In this document: piece by piece, positions 34,934 to 43,157 of the stretch
How positions within the stretch are numbered: position 1 is the first letter of the stretch
How the letters are laid out: each line of letters starts with the position of its first letter
Assembly (NCBI GenBank): GCA_946557105.1
Contig: CAMNSZ010000007.1
Coordinates: 1-64,000, forward strand
Origin: an uncultured Lachnospiraceae bacterium
GTDB lineage: Bacteria > Bacillota > Clostridia > Lachnospirales > Lachnospiraceae
Reading direction: 5' to 3'
DNA: 64,000 bases
Translations under genes and position numbers: made by a program
The notes under the pieces: generated by a model
Told to the model about the DNA's origin: nothing
The model's input: only the letters and a program-made list of their open reading frames with translations
Database searches by the model: none

Positions 34934-36256
34934 TCATTCCGCAATCATTTCACGATTGCTCTCGATTTTTACATGTATACCATCCTGTACCAGCTTCCTG
35001 AAAAAATAGCGCTCCACGTCCGCTTCTATGATACTGCTTGCAAAATTGACCGTCAGAATATCTTCATAGCTGATTATCGCGCAGTTCGTTCTGGTGGAAA
35101 AAGGCTGCCCCATATAAATATCAAAACGCTCAATATAGGGCTTCATGCCCTCCGGCACCTTAAGCGCCCCCATATTGGTAAGCCCCGCCGAGGAATTTTT
35201 ATCCTGCACCTTCGTATAAAACTGCCTCACCACAAAATCCTTGACAAAAAGCGGCACTACACGAATCAGCGGATTCCTCTGGGTCGCTGCGTTGGTTGTG
35301 ATATCGCCGCGCAAATGCTTTTCGTTCACATAAAAACGCATATAATTGCGCACCTCCTCCACAATCTCCTCAAAGGAATACTCCCCCAATCTGGGATCCA
35401 CTCCGGGATATATCATAGTAATAAAATTCCGAAGCGTCTTGGATGGGAAAAAGCGTCTCAGGTTTACCGGCATGGCAATCCTCACCGGCTTTAACCGAAT
35501 ATGCCAATCCTTTTCCTGCTTAGTCAAAAGTGCGTGCAAAAGCACCGCGTTAAGGTACTCCGTCATAGTCGCATTATATTTTTTTGCCACGGAAAGCACC
35601 TGTTTCACAGACATAATCCCATCTATAATATTTAACGTGTAAAAGGGCTCCTTCGTTCCCCTGACGCGGTAAGTCTTCTCTGCCGGTCTGGGCGGGCACA
35701 CCTTAGCGTTCGCATATTTCATGTAGGCGTCCTCCAGCTCCTCCTTATCGGGCGCCTCCGCAATATTCAGCACAAAGCCTCCGCTTTCAATTTCTCCGTG
35801 CCCCAATAACCTTAAATATACGGCTGTCACTGTCATCAGCACACACATACCGCCGGTTCCGTCACCCAGACTGTGGTGGGCCTCAAGCGAAATCCTGTTT
35901 CGATAATAATAAAATCTTACCAAATACCTGTTATTTGCCTTAAAATACATGGGCTGGCAAGGATTTTTCACATCCTTTTGCACGAAAGGGCCCGGGCGGC
36001 TGTTCGGCTCCAGATAACGCCAAAAAAGCCCTTTTCTGATCGCCGCCTTATAGGTGGGAAAACGGGGCAGCGTCAAATCCACTGCACGCTGCAGCAAATC
36101 GGGCTTTATCTCTTCCTTCAGAACCACCGAAAGACGATAGACGGAAGAAAAATCCCTCCTCTGCAGGGTAGGGTACACAATGGCGGACAAATCAAGCTTG
36201 TACCAATCTCTGCGTTCGTTTCTCTCCCCTGCCGGCTTTTTCTTAAACAACGTCAT
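34934..36256 (-). CDS. Alcohol acetyltransferase/condensation-like acyltransferase
   Basis: 440-residue member of the CoA-dependent acyltransferase superfamily (condensation/WS-DGAT/alcohol acetyltransferase fold). The catalytic motif HHxxxDG is present as HHSLGDGTGG near residue 130. A second conserved region is MPVNLRRFFPSKTLRNF, and the C-terminus carries FDIYMGQPFSTRTNCAIISYED. It would transfer an acyl group from acyl-CoA to an alcohol or amine acceptor. It is first in a three-gene unit with a zinc-ribbon protein and an esterase; the substrate is unknown. Confidence 0.78.
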   Translation of the reverse strand: MTLFKKKPAGERNERRDWYKLDLSAIVYPTLQRRDFSSVYRLSVVLKEEIKPDLLQRAVDLTLPRFPTYKAAIRKGLFWRYLEPNSRPGPFVQKDVKNPCQPMYFKANNRYLVRFYYYRNRISLEAHHSLGDGTGGMCVLMTVTAVYLRLLGHGEIESGGFVLNIAEAPDKEELEDAYMKYANAKVCPPRPAEKTYRVRGTKEPFYTLNIIDGIMSVKQVLSVAKKYNATMTEYLNAVLLHALLTKQEKDWHIRLKPVRIAMPVNLRRFFPSKTLRNFITMIYPGVDPRLGEYSFEEIVEEVRNYMRFYVNEKHLRGDITTNAATQRNPLIRVVPLFVKDFVVRQFYTKVQDKNSSAGLTNMGALKVPEGMKPYIERFDIYMGQPFSTRTNCAIISYEDILTVNFASSIIEADVERYFFRKLVQDGIHVKIESNREMIAE

Positions 36257-36269
36257 GTCTCTCCTTTCC

Positions 36270-36671
36270 TCAGCGAAGTGTTTTTATCTCTTCCGCTTCC
36301 ACGTTTTTAATATTTCTTATTATTTTACGTTGTTTGCCCATAAAATACAACCCAATGTTTCCGTATAGTCCGCCGTCGGCTTTATTTAAGCAAAAATTAA
36401 AGAGCAAGCTCTTATCGGAGATTGCTCTTCTCATATAAAATTTAATTCTATCCTGACTTATCCCACCGCTGTAAACTTTCAAAATCACAGGCCTTCCATG
36501 CCTTTTTCCAACCTTGTCTGCTGTTTCAACATCCTTTGAAAAGTGCGCATATAAACGGCTCGTGGGTTTTAACCCTTCTGTCATGATATCTCTTAAAAAT
36601 CTATCGGCAGTTCCATGATATAAAAACTCAGGCGGTAATTGTTGATAAAACAAAAAGATATCTGAAAACAT
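36270..36671 (-). pseudogene. Broken RNA 2'-phosphotransferase (kptA/tpt1 remnant)
   Basis: The frame encodes a recognisable middle/C-terminal part of KptA, the NAD-dependent enzyme that removes splice-junction 2'-phosphates: PPEFLYHGTADRF, GLKPTSRLYAHFSKD and VETADKVGKRHGRPVILKV. The N-terminal winged-helix half (about 80-90 residues) is missing: upstream sequence runs straight into the tRNA-Leu terminator hairpin. The C-terminus after VYSGGISQDRIKFYM does not continue as in the family. It reads through an inverted repeat (AAGAGCAA ... TTGCTCTT) followed by T-rich DNA, probably the original or a foreign terminator. No ribosome site precedes it. A functional short ADP-ribosyltransferase is less likely. 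Confidence 0.7.
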
Positions 36672-36684
36672 CAGATATCTTTTC
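36648..36684 (-). terminator. Rho-independent terminator of tRNA-Leu
   Basis: Minus strand: AAAGATATCTGA, five-base loop, TCAGATATCTTT, then TTGTTTT. A perfect 12-bp stem, 27 bases beyond the tRNA 3' end. Confidence 0.85.
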
Positions 36685-36710
36685 TTGTACCCGCTGATAA
36701 TAAGTTAAAG

Positions 36711-36794
36711 TGCAGGAAAAGAGACTTGAACTCTCATGGTATTGCTACCACACGGACCTGAACCGTGCGCGTCTGCCAATTCCGCCATTCCTGC
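36711..36794 (-). tRNA. tRNA-Leu (anticodon CAG)
   Basis: 84-base class II tRNA on the minus strand. Acceptor GCAGGAA pairs with TTCCTGC; the D arm contains GGCAGACGC; the anticodon stem-loop CACGG-TTCAGGT-CCGTG gives CAG, which reads CUG. A long variable arm (TGGTAGCAATACCA) marks it as Leu. The T arm is AGAGTTCAAGTCTCT. CCA is not encoded. Confidence 0.95.
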
Positions 36795-36893
36795 GAACAA
36801 GTCATATTGTATATCGTTTCCTGCCAAATGTCAATATATTTTTTCAATTTTTTATACAGTTTAGATAACAATCAAACCTTTTCCCGCCAATAC

Positions 36894-37664
36894 CTAAAAA
36901 TATCCGCTGAACAGGTTCCCCGTGTTAAAATTACTGTAAGTTCCCCGTCCTGTATATGTGCTTGCCTTGGAAGCTGCCGTATCTGCGGCAAAATTCATCA
37001 TGGACGCCTGTGAGGAAACCTGATACCCGTAGGAGCCGTTACCCTGAAACAGCGACTGAACCTTCGTCATATCAGACTTCATAAAGGTATCCTTATCCAA
37101 AGAGAGGGTGCTGTCTGCATTGATACTTATACCTATCTTATTGAGCATCCTAAGATTTGCAATGGAATGATTTACCATACTGGTTGCCCGGTTGGTTATA
37201 GAGCTGTTGCTCACGTCATCAAGAGAATTAATCACCTGATTATAGCTTGTCACAAAACCGTTTACCGCCTTATAAATACCCTCGGTGTCATAACCTTTGG
37301 TGGTGGTCTCCACACCGTTCTCATCAGTGGTGATTATATCCTTCTTCTCAAATACGGATTTGCTTCCCTTTACCAGCATAGCATCCGCAGATTCCTTCAG
37401 GGCATCCGTGGCGCTCTGTACCTTGGTATACGCCTTTACCTCCTTCGAGGTCACTTCCTTATTCTTGTTGGTATCCTTGGCAACCGCCTTTACGGAATCG
37501 CTGCTGTCCTTTGCATAATAAGCCTTCATCAGCTTTGCATAGCTGCCGTTCTTGATGCTCGCATATTCCCCAAGGAAATTACTGCTTGCAACATTAGCCG
37601 CACCGCCTCCCAGGCCGGAAAACAAAAAAGACATATCCTGTCTTGCACGAATATTAATACTCAT
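36894..37664 (-). CDS. FliD/flagellin-like small protein, non-flagellar context
   Basis: 256 residues, rich in Ser, Asn, Lys and Thr, with no signal peptide. The C-terminal half resembles the tail of flagellar cap/hook-associated proteins: GFVTSYNQVINSLDDVSN, LRMLNKIGISINADSTLSLDKDTF and SYGYQVSSQASMMNFAADTAA. The N-terminus MSINIRARQDMSFLFSGLGGG and the end NFNTGNLFSGYF are distinctive. I start at 37664, with AAGGAGGT five bases upstream; the frame is open further upstream but lacks a site. No flagellar genes are nearby. It may be a surface or T3SS-independent assembly protein; function unknown. Confidence 0.6.
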   Translation of the reverse strand: MSINIRARQDMSFLFSGLGGGAANVASSNFLGEYASIKNGSYAKLMKAYYAKDSSDSVKAVAKDTNKNKEVTSKEVKAYTKVQSATDALKESADAMLVKGSKSVFEKKDIITTDENGVETTTKGYDTEGIYKAVNGFVTSYNQVINSLDDVSNSSITNRATSMVNHSIANLRMLNKIGISINADSTLSLDKDTFMKSDMTKVQSLFQGNGSYGYQVSSQASMMNFAADTAASKASTYTGRGTYSNFNTGNLFSGYF

Positions 37665-37879
37665 CCTGCTACCTCCTTGTAAAAATAAATTAATCCCCGT
37701 CTGCCCCGATCCTCCCGCAGACTTATACATGCCGGCATCCGTGCCCTTAAAATATCTACCCGTTCTGATGCTTGGCACCACATACGCAATAAATACTTTC
37801 ATGTATATTTTACCATATTTTCGGCTGAATTACAAAATAAATTTAGGGGTTTTATGAAAAAATCAAATAAATTTATTTC

Positions 37880-38596
37880 CTAAATCACCTGTACAATATT
37901 TTCCGAGATTGCCTTGTGATTTCTCATAACGGAAACGTCGTGAAAGGGCAGCGGAACATAACCCTTTTTGTGGGTAGCCTCAATAAACGCAGCATTCCTT
38001 TGCTTATCCCGGCATACGCCCGTAGGAATATTCTTCAGCAGATTGTCGCACACATAACATTCGTCTCCGGTAATAACATAATTAATTCCCTTATCCGCAA
38101 AATAAACCACCGAGGAATCCGGAGAATGACCGCCGATAACGCGATATAAGAATTTATTCCTGTAGAGATACTCCTTCTCCACAAGAATCACATTTTCCTC
38201 ACCCAGCCTCCGCTTCACCCCATCGGATGTACTGCCCATGGCGATGGCATACCCTTCTTTTGCCATTACAATATCAATGTTTCTATATAAATCCAAATTT
38301 CCGATATGGTCAAAATGACTGTGGGTGACAATCACGGTATCCGCCAGAGGCTGCTCCCTTCCGAATAACGCCTTTAGCTCCCCTGCAATGTCCAAAAGGG
38401 TTATACCCATATACTCCGCTTTCTCTAAGTCGCGAAAGCCAGTGTCAAACAGAATAATCTGCCCGTCATATTTCGCCACATAATATAAAAAGGGAAACTC
38501 CTCCAACATCTCGCCGGGGTTTGGGGCGTCTTCAAATACCGTACCGTGATTGGCATATTTAAAATCTTTGCCGTACCGCACCGCATATAACTCCAT
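37880..38596 (-). CDS. Metallo-beta-lactamase-fold hydrolase (lactonase-like)
   Basis: 238-residue MBL-fold enzyme. The dinuclear metal motif HSHFDHIGN lies near residue 95, with further ligands in VIGGHSPDSS and ITGDECYV and a C-terminal His (PFHDVSV). The overall layout (N-terminal FDTGFRD, short length) is like N-acyl-homoserine-lactonase-type and related lactonases. The substrate is unknown. I start at 38596, GGAG just upstream. The gene is alone, and an inverted repeat lies in its leader. Confidence 0.82.
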   Translation of the reverse strand: MELYAVRYGKDFKYANHGTVFEDAPNPGEMLEEFPFLYYVAKYDGQIILFDTGFRDLEKAEYMGITLLDIAGELKALFGREQPLADTVIVTHSHFDHIGNLDLYRNIDIVMAKEGYAIAMGSTSDGVKRRLGEENVILVEKEYLYRNKFLYRVIGGHSPDSSVVYFADKGINYVITGDECYVCDNLLKNIPTGVCRDKQRNAAFIEATHKKGYVPLPFHDVSVMRNHKAISENIVQVI

Positions 38597-38657
38597 AATA
38601 TACTCCTTCTTGGATAATATTCCCAATTTCTGAAAATTTATCCCTAAAAAGGAGGAA

Positions 38658-38682
38658 CCGGCAAGAATTTTATTCTTACCGG
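38658..38682. terminator. Inverted repeat in the MBL-gene leader; possible terminator/attenuator
   Basis: CCGGCAAGAA, five-base loop, TTCTTACCGG (one mismatch). On the minus strand it is followed by TTCCTCCTTTTT, a weak T-run. It lies about 185 bases after the GNAT gene and 60 bases before the MBL start, so it could end the first transcript or affect the second. Confidence 0.4.
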
Positions 38683-38867
38683 CATAAATGAAAAAGAAAA
38701 TATATTTGTTAAAATAACTGTTTTCTTCTGTTTGTTTTACTATAATATATAAATATGACTCAGATTAGTCCGAAAAATGAATAAATTGTGAACATTTTTG
38801 AAACATAATTTAAGAATTATGTTTTGTAAAACAAACTTTGGTTTCTCGCCGCCTTTATCGGTATTAT

Positions 38868-39284
38868 TTATATTTCCTTACTCATTTTCACATGCGGGCA
38901 GTACTCCTCCAAATATGCCTCGCCCCCGCCTGAATATCCCAGCTTTTCGTAAAAGCCTACGGCGCGTACCTGAGCAGACAGTACTATCTTCCTGCCTCCA
39001 AGCTTTTTGATTGTGCTTTCCGCCTCCTGTACAAGCCTTCTGCCCGTACCGCTTTTCCGATAGGAAGGTATGACGGCGATTCGCCCCAGAACATACACCT
39101 GCGGTTCGTCCTTTGAGAAAAGCCGACACACTGCAACAGGTAAGCTCTTGTCATACATTACAAGATGTGTTGCCATGTCGTCAATATCGTCAAATTCCTC
39201 TGTAAACTTTTGTTCCTCCACGAACACCCTCCGCCTTATTTCTTCCGCATCCTTATGTAAATAATCATATATTCTGGTTTCCAT
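38868..39284 (-). CDS. GNAT-family N-acetyltransferase
   Basis: 138-residue GNAT acetyltransferase. The acetyl-CoA loop is RIAVIPSYRKSGTGRRLVQEAE (Q/RxxGxG/A pattern as RKSGTG, residues about 80-95). The C-terminal FYEKLGYSGGGEAYLEEYCPHVKM resembles the ElaA/YjcF type, with a conserved E...CPH segment. The N-terminus RRRVFVEEQKFTEEFDDIDD also fits that group, which acts on unknown small amines or thiols. ATG has AGAGGGG upstream. Confidence 0.85.
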   Translation of the reverse strand: METRIYDYLHKDAEEIRRRVFVEEQKFTEEFDDIDDMATHLVMYDKSLPVAVCRLFSKDEPQVYVLGRIAVIPSYRKSGTGRRLVQEAESTIKKLGGRKIVLSAQVRAVGFYEKLGYSGGGEAYLEEYCPHVKMSKEI

Positions 39285-39441
39285 GTAACCCCTCTTTTCT
39301 TCGTTTTACGTCATGCTTCAGATCGCCGGAGCAATGCAGACCGCCATCCCGTTTCCCACCTCCAGACAGGTGATATCCTCCGGGCTCTTTCTGTCAAACG
39401 CCTTCTGCCGGCAGTCATTGCTGACTGCCCTTTCACATCAC

Positions 39442-41079
39442 TTAGCTGTTTTTCTTAAGCTTCTTTACCAGATACACAAATTCATCCTTGTATTCGTCGG
39501 CGTCGGTATCTGCCTTTTCCAATAATTCCAGTACGTTTTCAAAAGAAGCGTCCTTTTTATATTCACTGTCGCGTACAAGAAGTCCGAACTCGGCCACCGC
39601 CGCCGCAAAATAAAAGTCCTCCGCAGGCTGCTCCATATACATATCCTCCGTTACGACATAGCTGTCCAGCTGGCTTTTATCGGAATCGGGAGCTTTGTAA
39701 CGTATTTTTAGATTCATCCATTCTCCGTTTTCCACTCCGACGCTTTCCTGTTGTTCCTGATATTTTAATTCCGTACTCGGCACCTCTTGCCCGGACCCCA
39801 CCGGTATAATTTCATAAAGGGCGGTAACCATATGACCGGCCCCTATTTCACCGGCATCCTTCTTATCATCGTCAAAGTCCTGTGTTTCAAGCATTCTGTT
39901 CTCATACCCGAGCAGCCGGTAACCCTCTACATATGCCGGATTAAATTCCACCTGAAGCTTCACATCCTTAGCCACCGTCACCAGCGTAGCGCCCAGCTGC
40001 TCCACAAGCACTTTTTTTGCCTCGCCCAAAGAGTCGATATAAGCATAATTTCCGTTGCCACTGTCGGCAAGGGCTTCCATCTTATTATCCTTAATATTAC
40101 CTGTTCCAAAACCAAGCACAGACAAATATACGCCAGATTCCTTCTTTTCCGTAATCAGCTCATACAATTCGCTTTCGCTTGTTACGCCCACATTCAGGTC
40201 GCCGTCCGTTGCCAGAATAACGCGGTTGTTTCCGCCTTCAATAAAGTATTTTTCGGCAAGCCTATATGCCGTTTCAATCCCGTCGGAGCCGTTTGTAGAG
40301 CCTCCTGCCCTCAATGTCTCTAAGGCCTCTATGATAGTAGACTTATCGTCGCCGCTTACTCCTTTTAGGACAATCTCGTCGGAGCCCGCATAGGTCACAA
40401 TAGACACTCTGTCTTTCTCGTCAAGCTCCTCTACAAGCAGTGCAAACGACCTCTGTAGAAGCGGCAGCTTATCATCATCGTACATAGAACCCGATACATC
40501 CAGCAAAAATACCAAATTCGATTCGGGCGCCTCGCTAAAATCAATTTTCTTTGTCTTGAGACCTATCTGCAAAAGTCTGGCGTCCTCATTCCATGGGCAG
40601 TCTCCCATAAGGGTTGTCACTCCAAAGGGCGCATCCCCCTTCGGCAGGTTATAATCGTAAGAGAAGTAGTTGAGCATTTCCTCGATACGCACCGCACCCT
40701 TCGGTATGCTTTCCATAGACCAGTTCTCCGTAATCATACGGCGCAGGTTACTGTAGGAAGCAGTGTCAACATCAGCCGAAAAGGTTGACAACGGCTCGTT
40801 TTTTACGGATTTATAGCCAAGCTCCTTAAGACTATTATACTCCTCCGTATTCATATTGGGGCCCATAATATCTTCCTGTTCCTTCAATACGGCTACGTCG
40901 TTATAGCCAAACCCTTTTTCCGCCGCGTCAAACGCCTCCACTTCCATACCCGCCATGCCTTGACCGTCTGCATACAAATTATCCGTGGCAGCGTTTTTGT
41001 TCCCTCTGCCGCAGCCTCCCAGAATCACACCTGCGATAAGCATTGCCGTTAAGACTGCCTGCATTTTTTTCTTTTTCAT
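39442..41079 (-). CDS. VWA-domain lipoprotein (YfbK-like)
   Basis: 545-residue predicted lipoprotein. Signal peptide and lipobox VILGGC near residue 22. The N-terminal conserved segment (PLSTFSADVDTASYSNLRR ... VRIEEMLNYFSYDY) precedes a von Willebrand A domain with a complete MIDAS (FLLDVSGSMYDDDK, GSTNGSDGI, ATDGDLNVG). The C-terminal region matches the DUF3520-type tail of YfbK. I start at 41079, with GGAGG upstream. It lies after an ECF sigma factor and a small membrane partner, a common grouping; it may be a target or sensor of that system at the cell surface. Confidence 0.85.
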   Translation of the reverse strand: MKKKKMQAVLTAMLIAGVILGGCGRGNKNAATDNLYADGQGMAGMEVEAFDAAEKGFGYNDVAVLKEQEDIMGPNMNTEEYNSLKELGYKSVKNEPLSTFSADVDTASYSNLRRMITENWSMESIPKGAVRIEEMLNYFSYDYNLPKGDAPFGVTTLMGDCPWNEDARLLQIGLKTKKIDFSEAPESNLVFLLDVSGSMYDDDKLPLLQRSFALLVEELDEKDRVSIVTYAGSDEIVLKGVSGDDKSTIIEALETLRAGGSTNGSDGIETAYRLAEKYFIEGGNNRVILATDGDLNVGVTSESELYELITEKKESGVYLSVLGFGTGNIKDNKMEALADSGNGNYAYIDSLGEAKKVLVEQLGATLVTVAKDVKLQVEFNPAYVEGYRLLGYENRMLETQDFDDDKKDAGEIGAGHMVTALYEIIPVGSGQEVPSTELKYQEQQESVGVENGEWMNLKIRYKAPDSDKSQLDSYVVTEDMYMEQPAEDFYFAAAVAEFGLLVRDSEYKKDASFENVLELLEKADTDADEYKDEFVYLVKKLKKNS

Positions 41080-41291
41080 AATAATCCTCCGTTCCGCCAA
41101 CGACCTGCAAATTCGGGTGCAATCACAAGCGTGTGATAAACACTGCCTTTTTGCCGTCGCTTGTCTGGCTGCTTATTTGTCTTATAATACATACACGAAC
41201 AAAGAAGTTTATTTTTATGGAAAATATTATAATTTTTTTGCCCGGCGGCACGCACCTGAAGCCATAATTAAGTACACATATTTGTTCACTC

Positions 41292-41858
41292 TCACCGAAT
41301 GCTTTGAATTGAGTATTTTGTTGTTCCGCTGCCGATTATCAAAACCGAGAAATCAAACGAATAAGATTCCCCCTCTATAAGCTCCTCCTCCAAGATACCC
41401 TCGTCATACAGCCTGACGCAGTTTCCCTCAAGAAAGCCTGTGCTGCCCTTATCCTCCACCAAAACGGTATAAACCGTCCTGCCTTCTTCTTTGGAAATCT
41501 CCGTTACCTTGGCCCGGATTGAAAGCAAGGCCTCCCCGGCAGATGTCTCACATTTGTAATTCTTTGGCTCCTCTTCATATGCCATACCGTCTTCCGCCTC
41601 TGCAGCCGCCATATTATCAAATTGTGCGCCGGATTCGCTTTTACTAGAGCCGTGAGCCGTTCCGAATACAAGAGGTACGACTACCGCAAGGCTTAAGACC
41701 GCCGCTGCCGCTCCGCCCCACATACGATATTTTCTCCAAAGACTGCTCCCTTTCGCCGTCCGTTCCTTCGCTTCAAGACCTGCTTCTATTCTTTCCCACA
41801 AATCAGGCGCGCCCTCTGTCATAAGCTCTTTATATTCTTTCTCTAAATTCTTACTCAT
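41292..41858 (-). CDS. Membrane-anchored partner of the ECF sigma factor (probable anti-sigma)
   Basis: 188 residues: a cytosolic N-terminal helical part (about 1-45, KEYKELMTEGAPDLWERIE), one membrane segment (about 47-65) and an outer beta-rich domain (about 90-185). The topology is that of single-pass anti-sigma factors, although no zinc HxxxCxxC is present. The N-terminal ELMTEGAPDLWERIE motif is shared by regulators beside YfbK-type VWA lipoproteins. The ATG at 41858 overlaps the sigma stop by eight bases and has AGGAGGTG upstream, so translation is coupled. Confidence 0.6.
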   Translation of the reverse strand: MSKNLEKEYKELMTEGAPDLWERIEAGLEAKERTAKGSSLWRKYRMWGGAAAAVLSLAVVVPLVFGTAHGSSKSESGAQFDNMAAAEAEDGMAYEEEPKNYKCETSAGEALLSIRAKVTEISKEEGRTVYTVLVEDKGSTGFLEGNCVRLYDEGILEEELIEGESYSFDFSVLIIGSGTTKYSIQSIR

Positions 41859-42474
41859 ATCCGCACCTCCTAAGCTTCTTGACCGCATTTTGATATCGCC
41901 ATGTAACAGTTCCCAAAGGCTGCTTTAAAATATCCGCAATCTCTTGAAAGGTAAGCTCACCCATTATCTTCATATTTACTATCTCCCGCTCGCTTGGCTT
42001 CAAGATATCAAGCGCCGACCGCAAACTCATATCCGATACCACCTTACCTTCGACTTCTTCGGACGGACTCTCGGTAACGGCGTCGGCAAAATCTTCCGTC
42101 AAAACCTCCCGCCTGTTTTTGCGAAGCAAATCAATCGCCATATTCCTTGCAATCACTGCAATCCACGCCCTGTGACCGTTACCGCTCTTGTAGGTATCCG
42201 CCAGCTTCCACAGCTTAATAAAAAATTCGCTTGTCACATCCTCCGCATCCTCTTTATTTATAGTCACCTGAACGACAACGGAATAAATATAGCCTGCATA
42301 TGCCTCATAAATCTCTCGCAATGCCGACTTATCGCCTGCTTTGATTCTTTTCATGCACGCATGAAACCGCTTTTCCTCCAAATGATCTCCCTTCCGACAG
42401 CTCCGTATATCCTTAACACGCTTTTGTCTTATTATTTTTATGGGCTCTCGTGATTTATTCTCCGGATAACCCAT
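41851..42474 (-). CDS. ECF-type sigma-70 factor
   Basis: 207 residues at the longest start. Sigma region 2 is EIYEAYAGYIYSVVVQVTINKEDAEDVTSEFFIKLWKLA-like (about residues 54-92), and region 4 is LKPSEREIVNMKIMGELTFQEIADILKQPLGTVTWRYQNAVKKL-like (about 158-200). Regions 1 and 3 are absent, as in ECF factors. The true start may be 60-120 bases downstream (near 42390 or 42354), where GGGAG or GGAGG precede TTG or ATG codons, since the first 35 residues have no match to the family. It probably controls its own operon with the partner and the VWA lipoprotein. Confidence 0.85.
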   Translation of the reverse strand: MGYPENKSREPIKIIRQKRVKDIRSCRKGDHLEEKRFHACMKRIKAGDKSALREIYEAYAGYIYSVVVQVTINKEDAEDVTSEFFIKLWKLADTYKSGNGHRAWIAVIARNMAIDLLRKNRREVLTEDFADAVTESPSEEVEGKVVSDMSLRSALDILKPSEREIVNMKIMGELTFQEIADILKQPLGTVTWRYQNAVKKLRRCGYE

Positions 42475-42509
42475 ACCTTATTCTATCACAGGGCTGCGGA
42501 TTTTTCTAT

Positions 42510-43157
42510 CTAACAGAATTTTTTGCGTATTTCCCTAAGCATTATTGACACTATAATAAGGATGACTCCCGTGGCAAACAGCCATAGCTTTGGCTCAAAC
42601 AATCCTGTTGTCATGGAAAACAAATAAAAATTTTGAAGCTTTCCGCCCGCCCCGTAATTGAGGGCATAATAAATCATGGGCGCCATATACGCAATCACCG
42701 TGTTGTTGCATATTGACGAGGTAATCATCCCCAATGCGCCGAGGAATACGGCGTCGGCAAAGGCTCCTGCGGAAAGCAGAAGGTTCACATCGCAGCCTCT
42801 AATACCCATGTATACCGAAAACAGGCTTACAAATACGGCTATCATAATCACCGAGTAAATTGTCCTGATGAAATATATTTTCATACAGCTTACATATTTC
42901 GATGAAACCAAATCACAGATATCGGCATTCTGCTCCGGCCAAAACACCGGAGTCAGCATAACGATTCCAACTAATGAAACAAACATTTCCAACGGCACTG
43001 CCGAGGTGAGGCTGTCCAAATTTGCCGTTCCGACTATTACAGGCGTCAGAAGGAGCAGGGCGGCGGACACAGCTGCCGATAAAAGCGCGTTATGCTTAAA
43101 ATTTATTTTTGCGATTTCCCAGACCAGAAATTGCCCTTCGGATTTTATAATTTCCAT
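42510..43157 (-). CDS. ABC-2-type permease component 2
   Basis: 215-residue membrane protein with six hydrophobic segments (about 26-45, 55-75, 95-115, 130-150, 155-170, 190-208). It resembles the second half of ABC-2 permeases. It overlaps the upstream permease gene by 62 bases, suggesting tight coupling and possibly a split of one longer ancestral permease. With the ATPase at 44442-45350 it makes an export or efflux system, whose substrate is unknown. Confidence 0.65.
   Translation of the reverse strand: MEIIKSEGQFLVWEIAKINFKHNALLSAAVSAALLLLTPVIVGTANLDSLTSAVPLEMFVSLVGIVMLTPVFWPEQNADICDLVSSKYVSCMKIYFIRTIYSVIMIAVFVSLFSVYMGIRGCDVNLLLSAGAFADAVFLGALGMITSSICNNTVIAYMAPMIYYALNYGAGGKLQNFYLFSMTTGLFEPKLWLFATGVILIIVSIMLREIRKKFC

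Noticed and set aside
36270-36671. Intact short ADP-ribosyltransferase
   Set aside because: N-terminal half of KptA missing, C-terminus unlike the family, no ribosome site.
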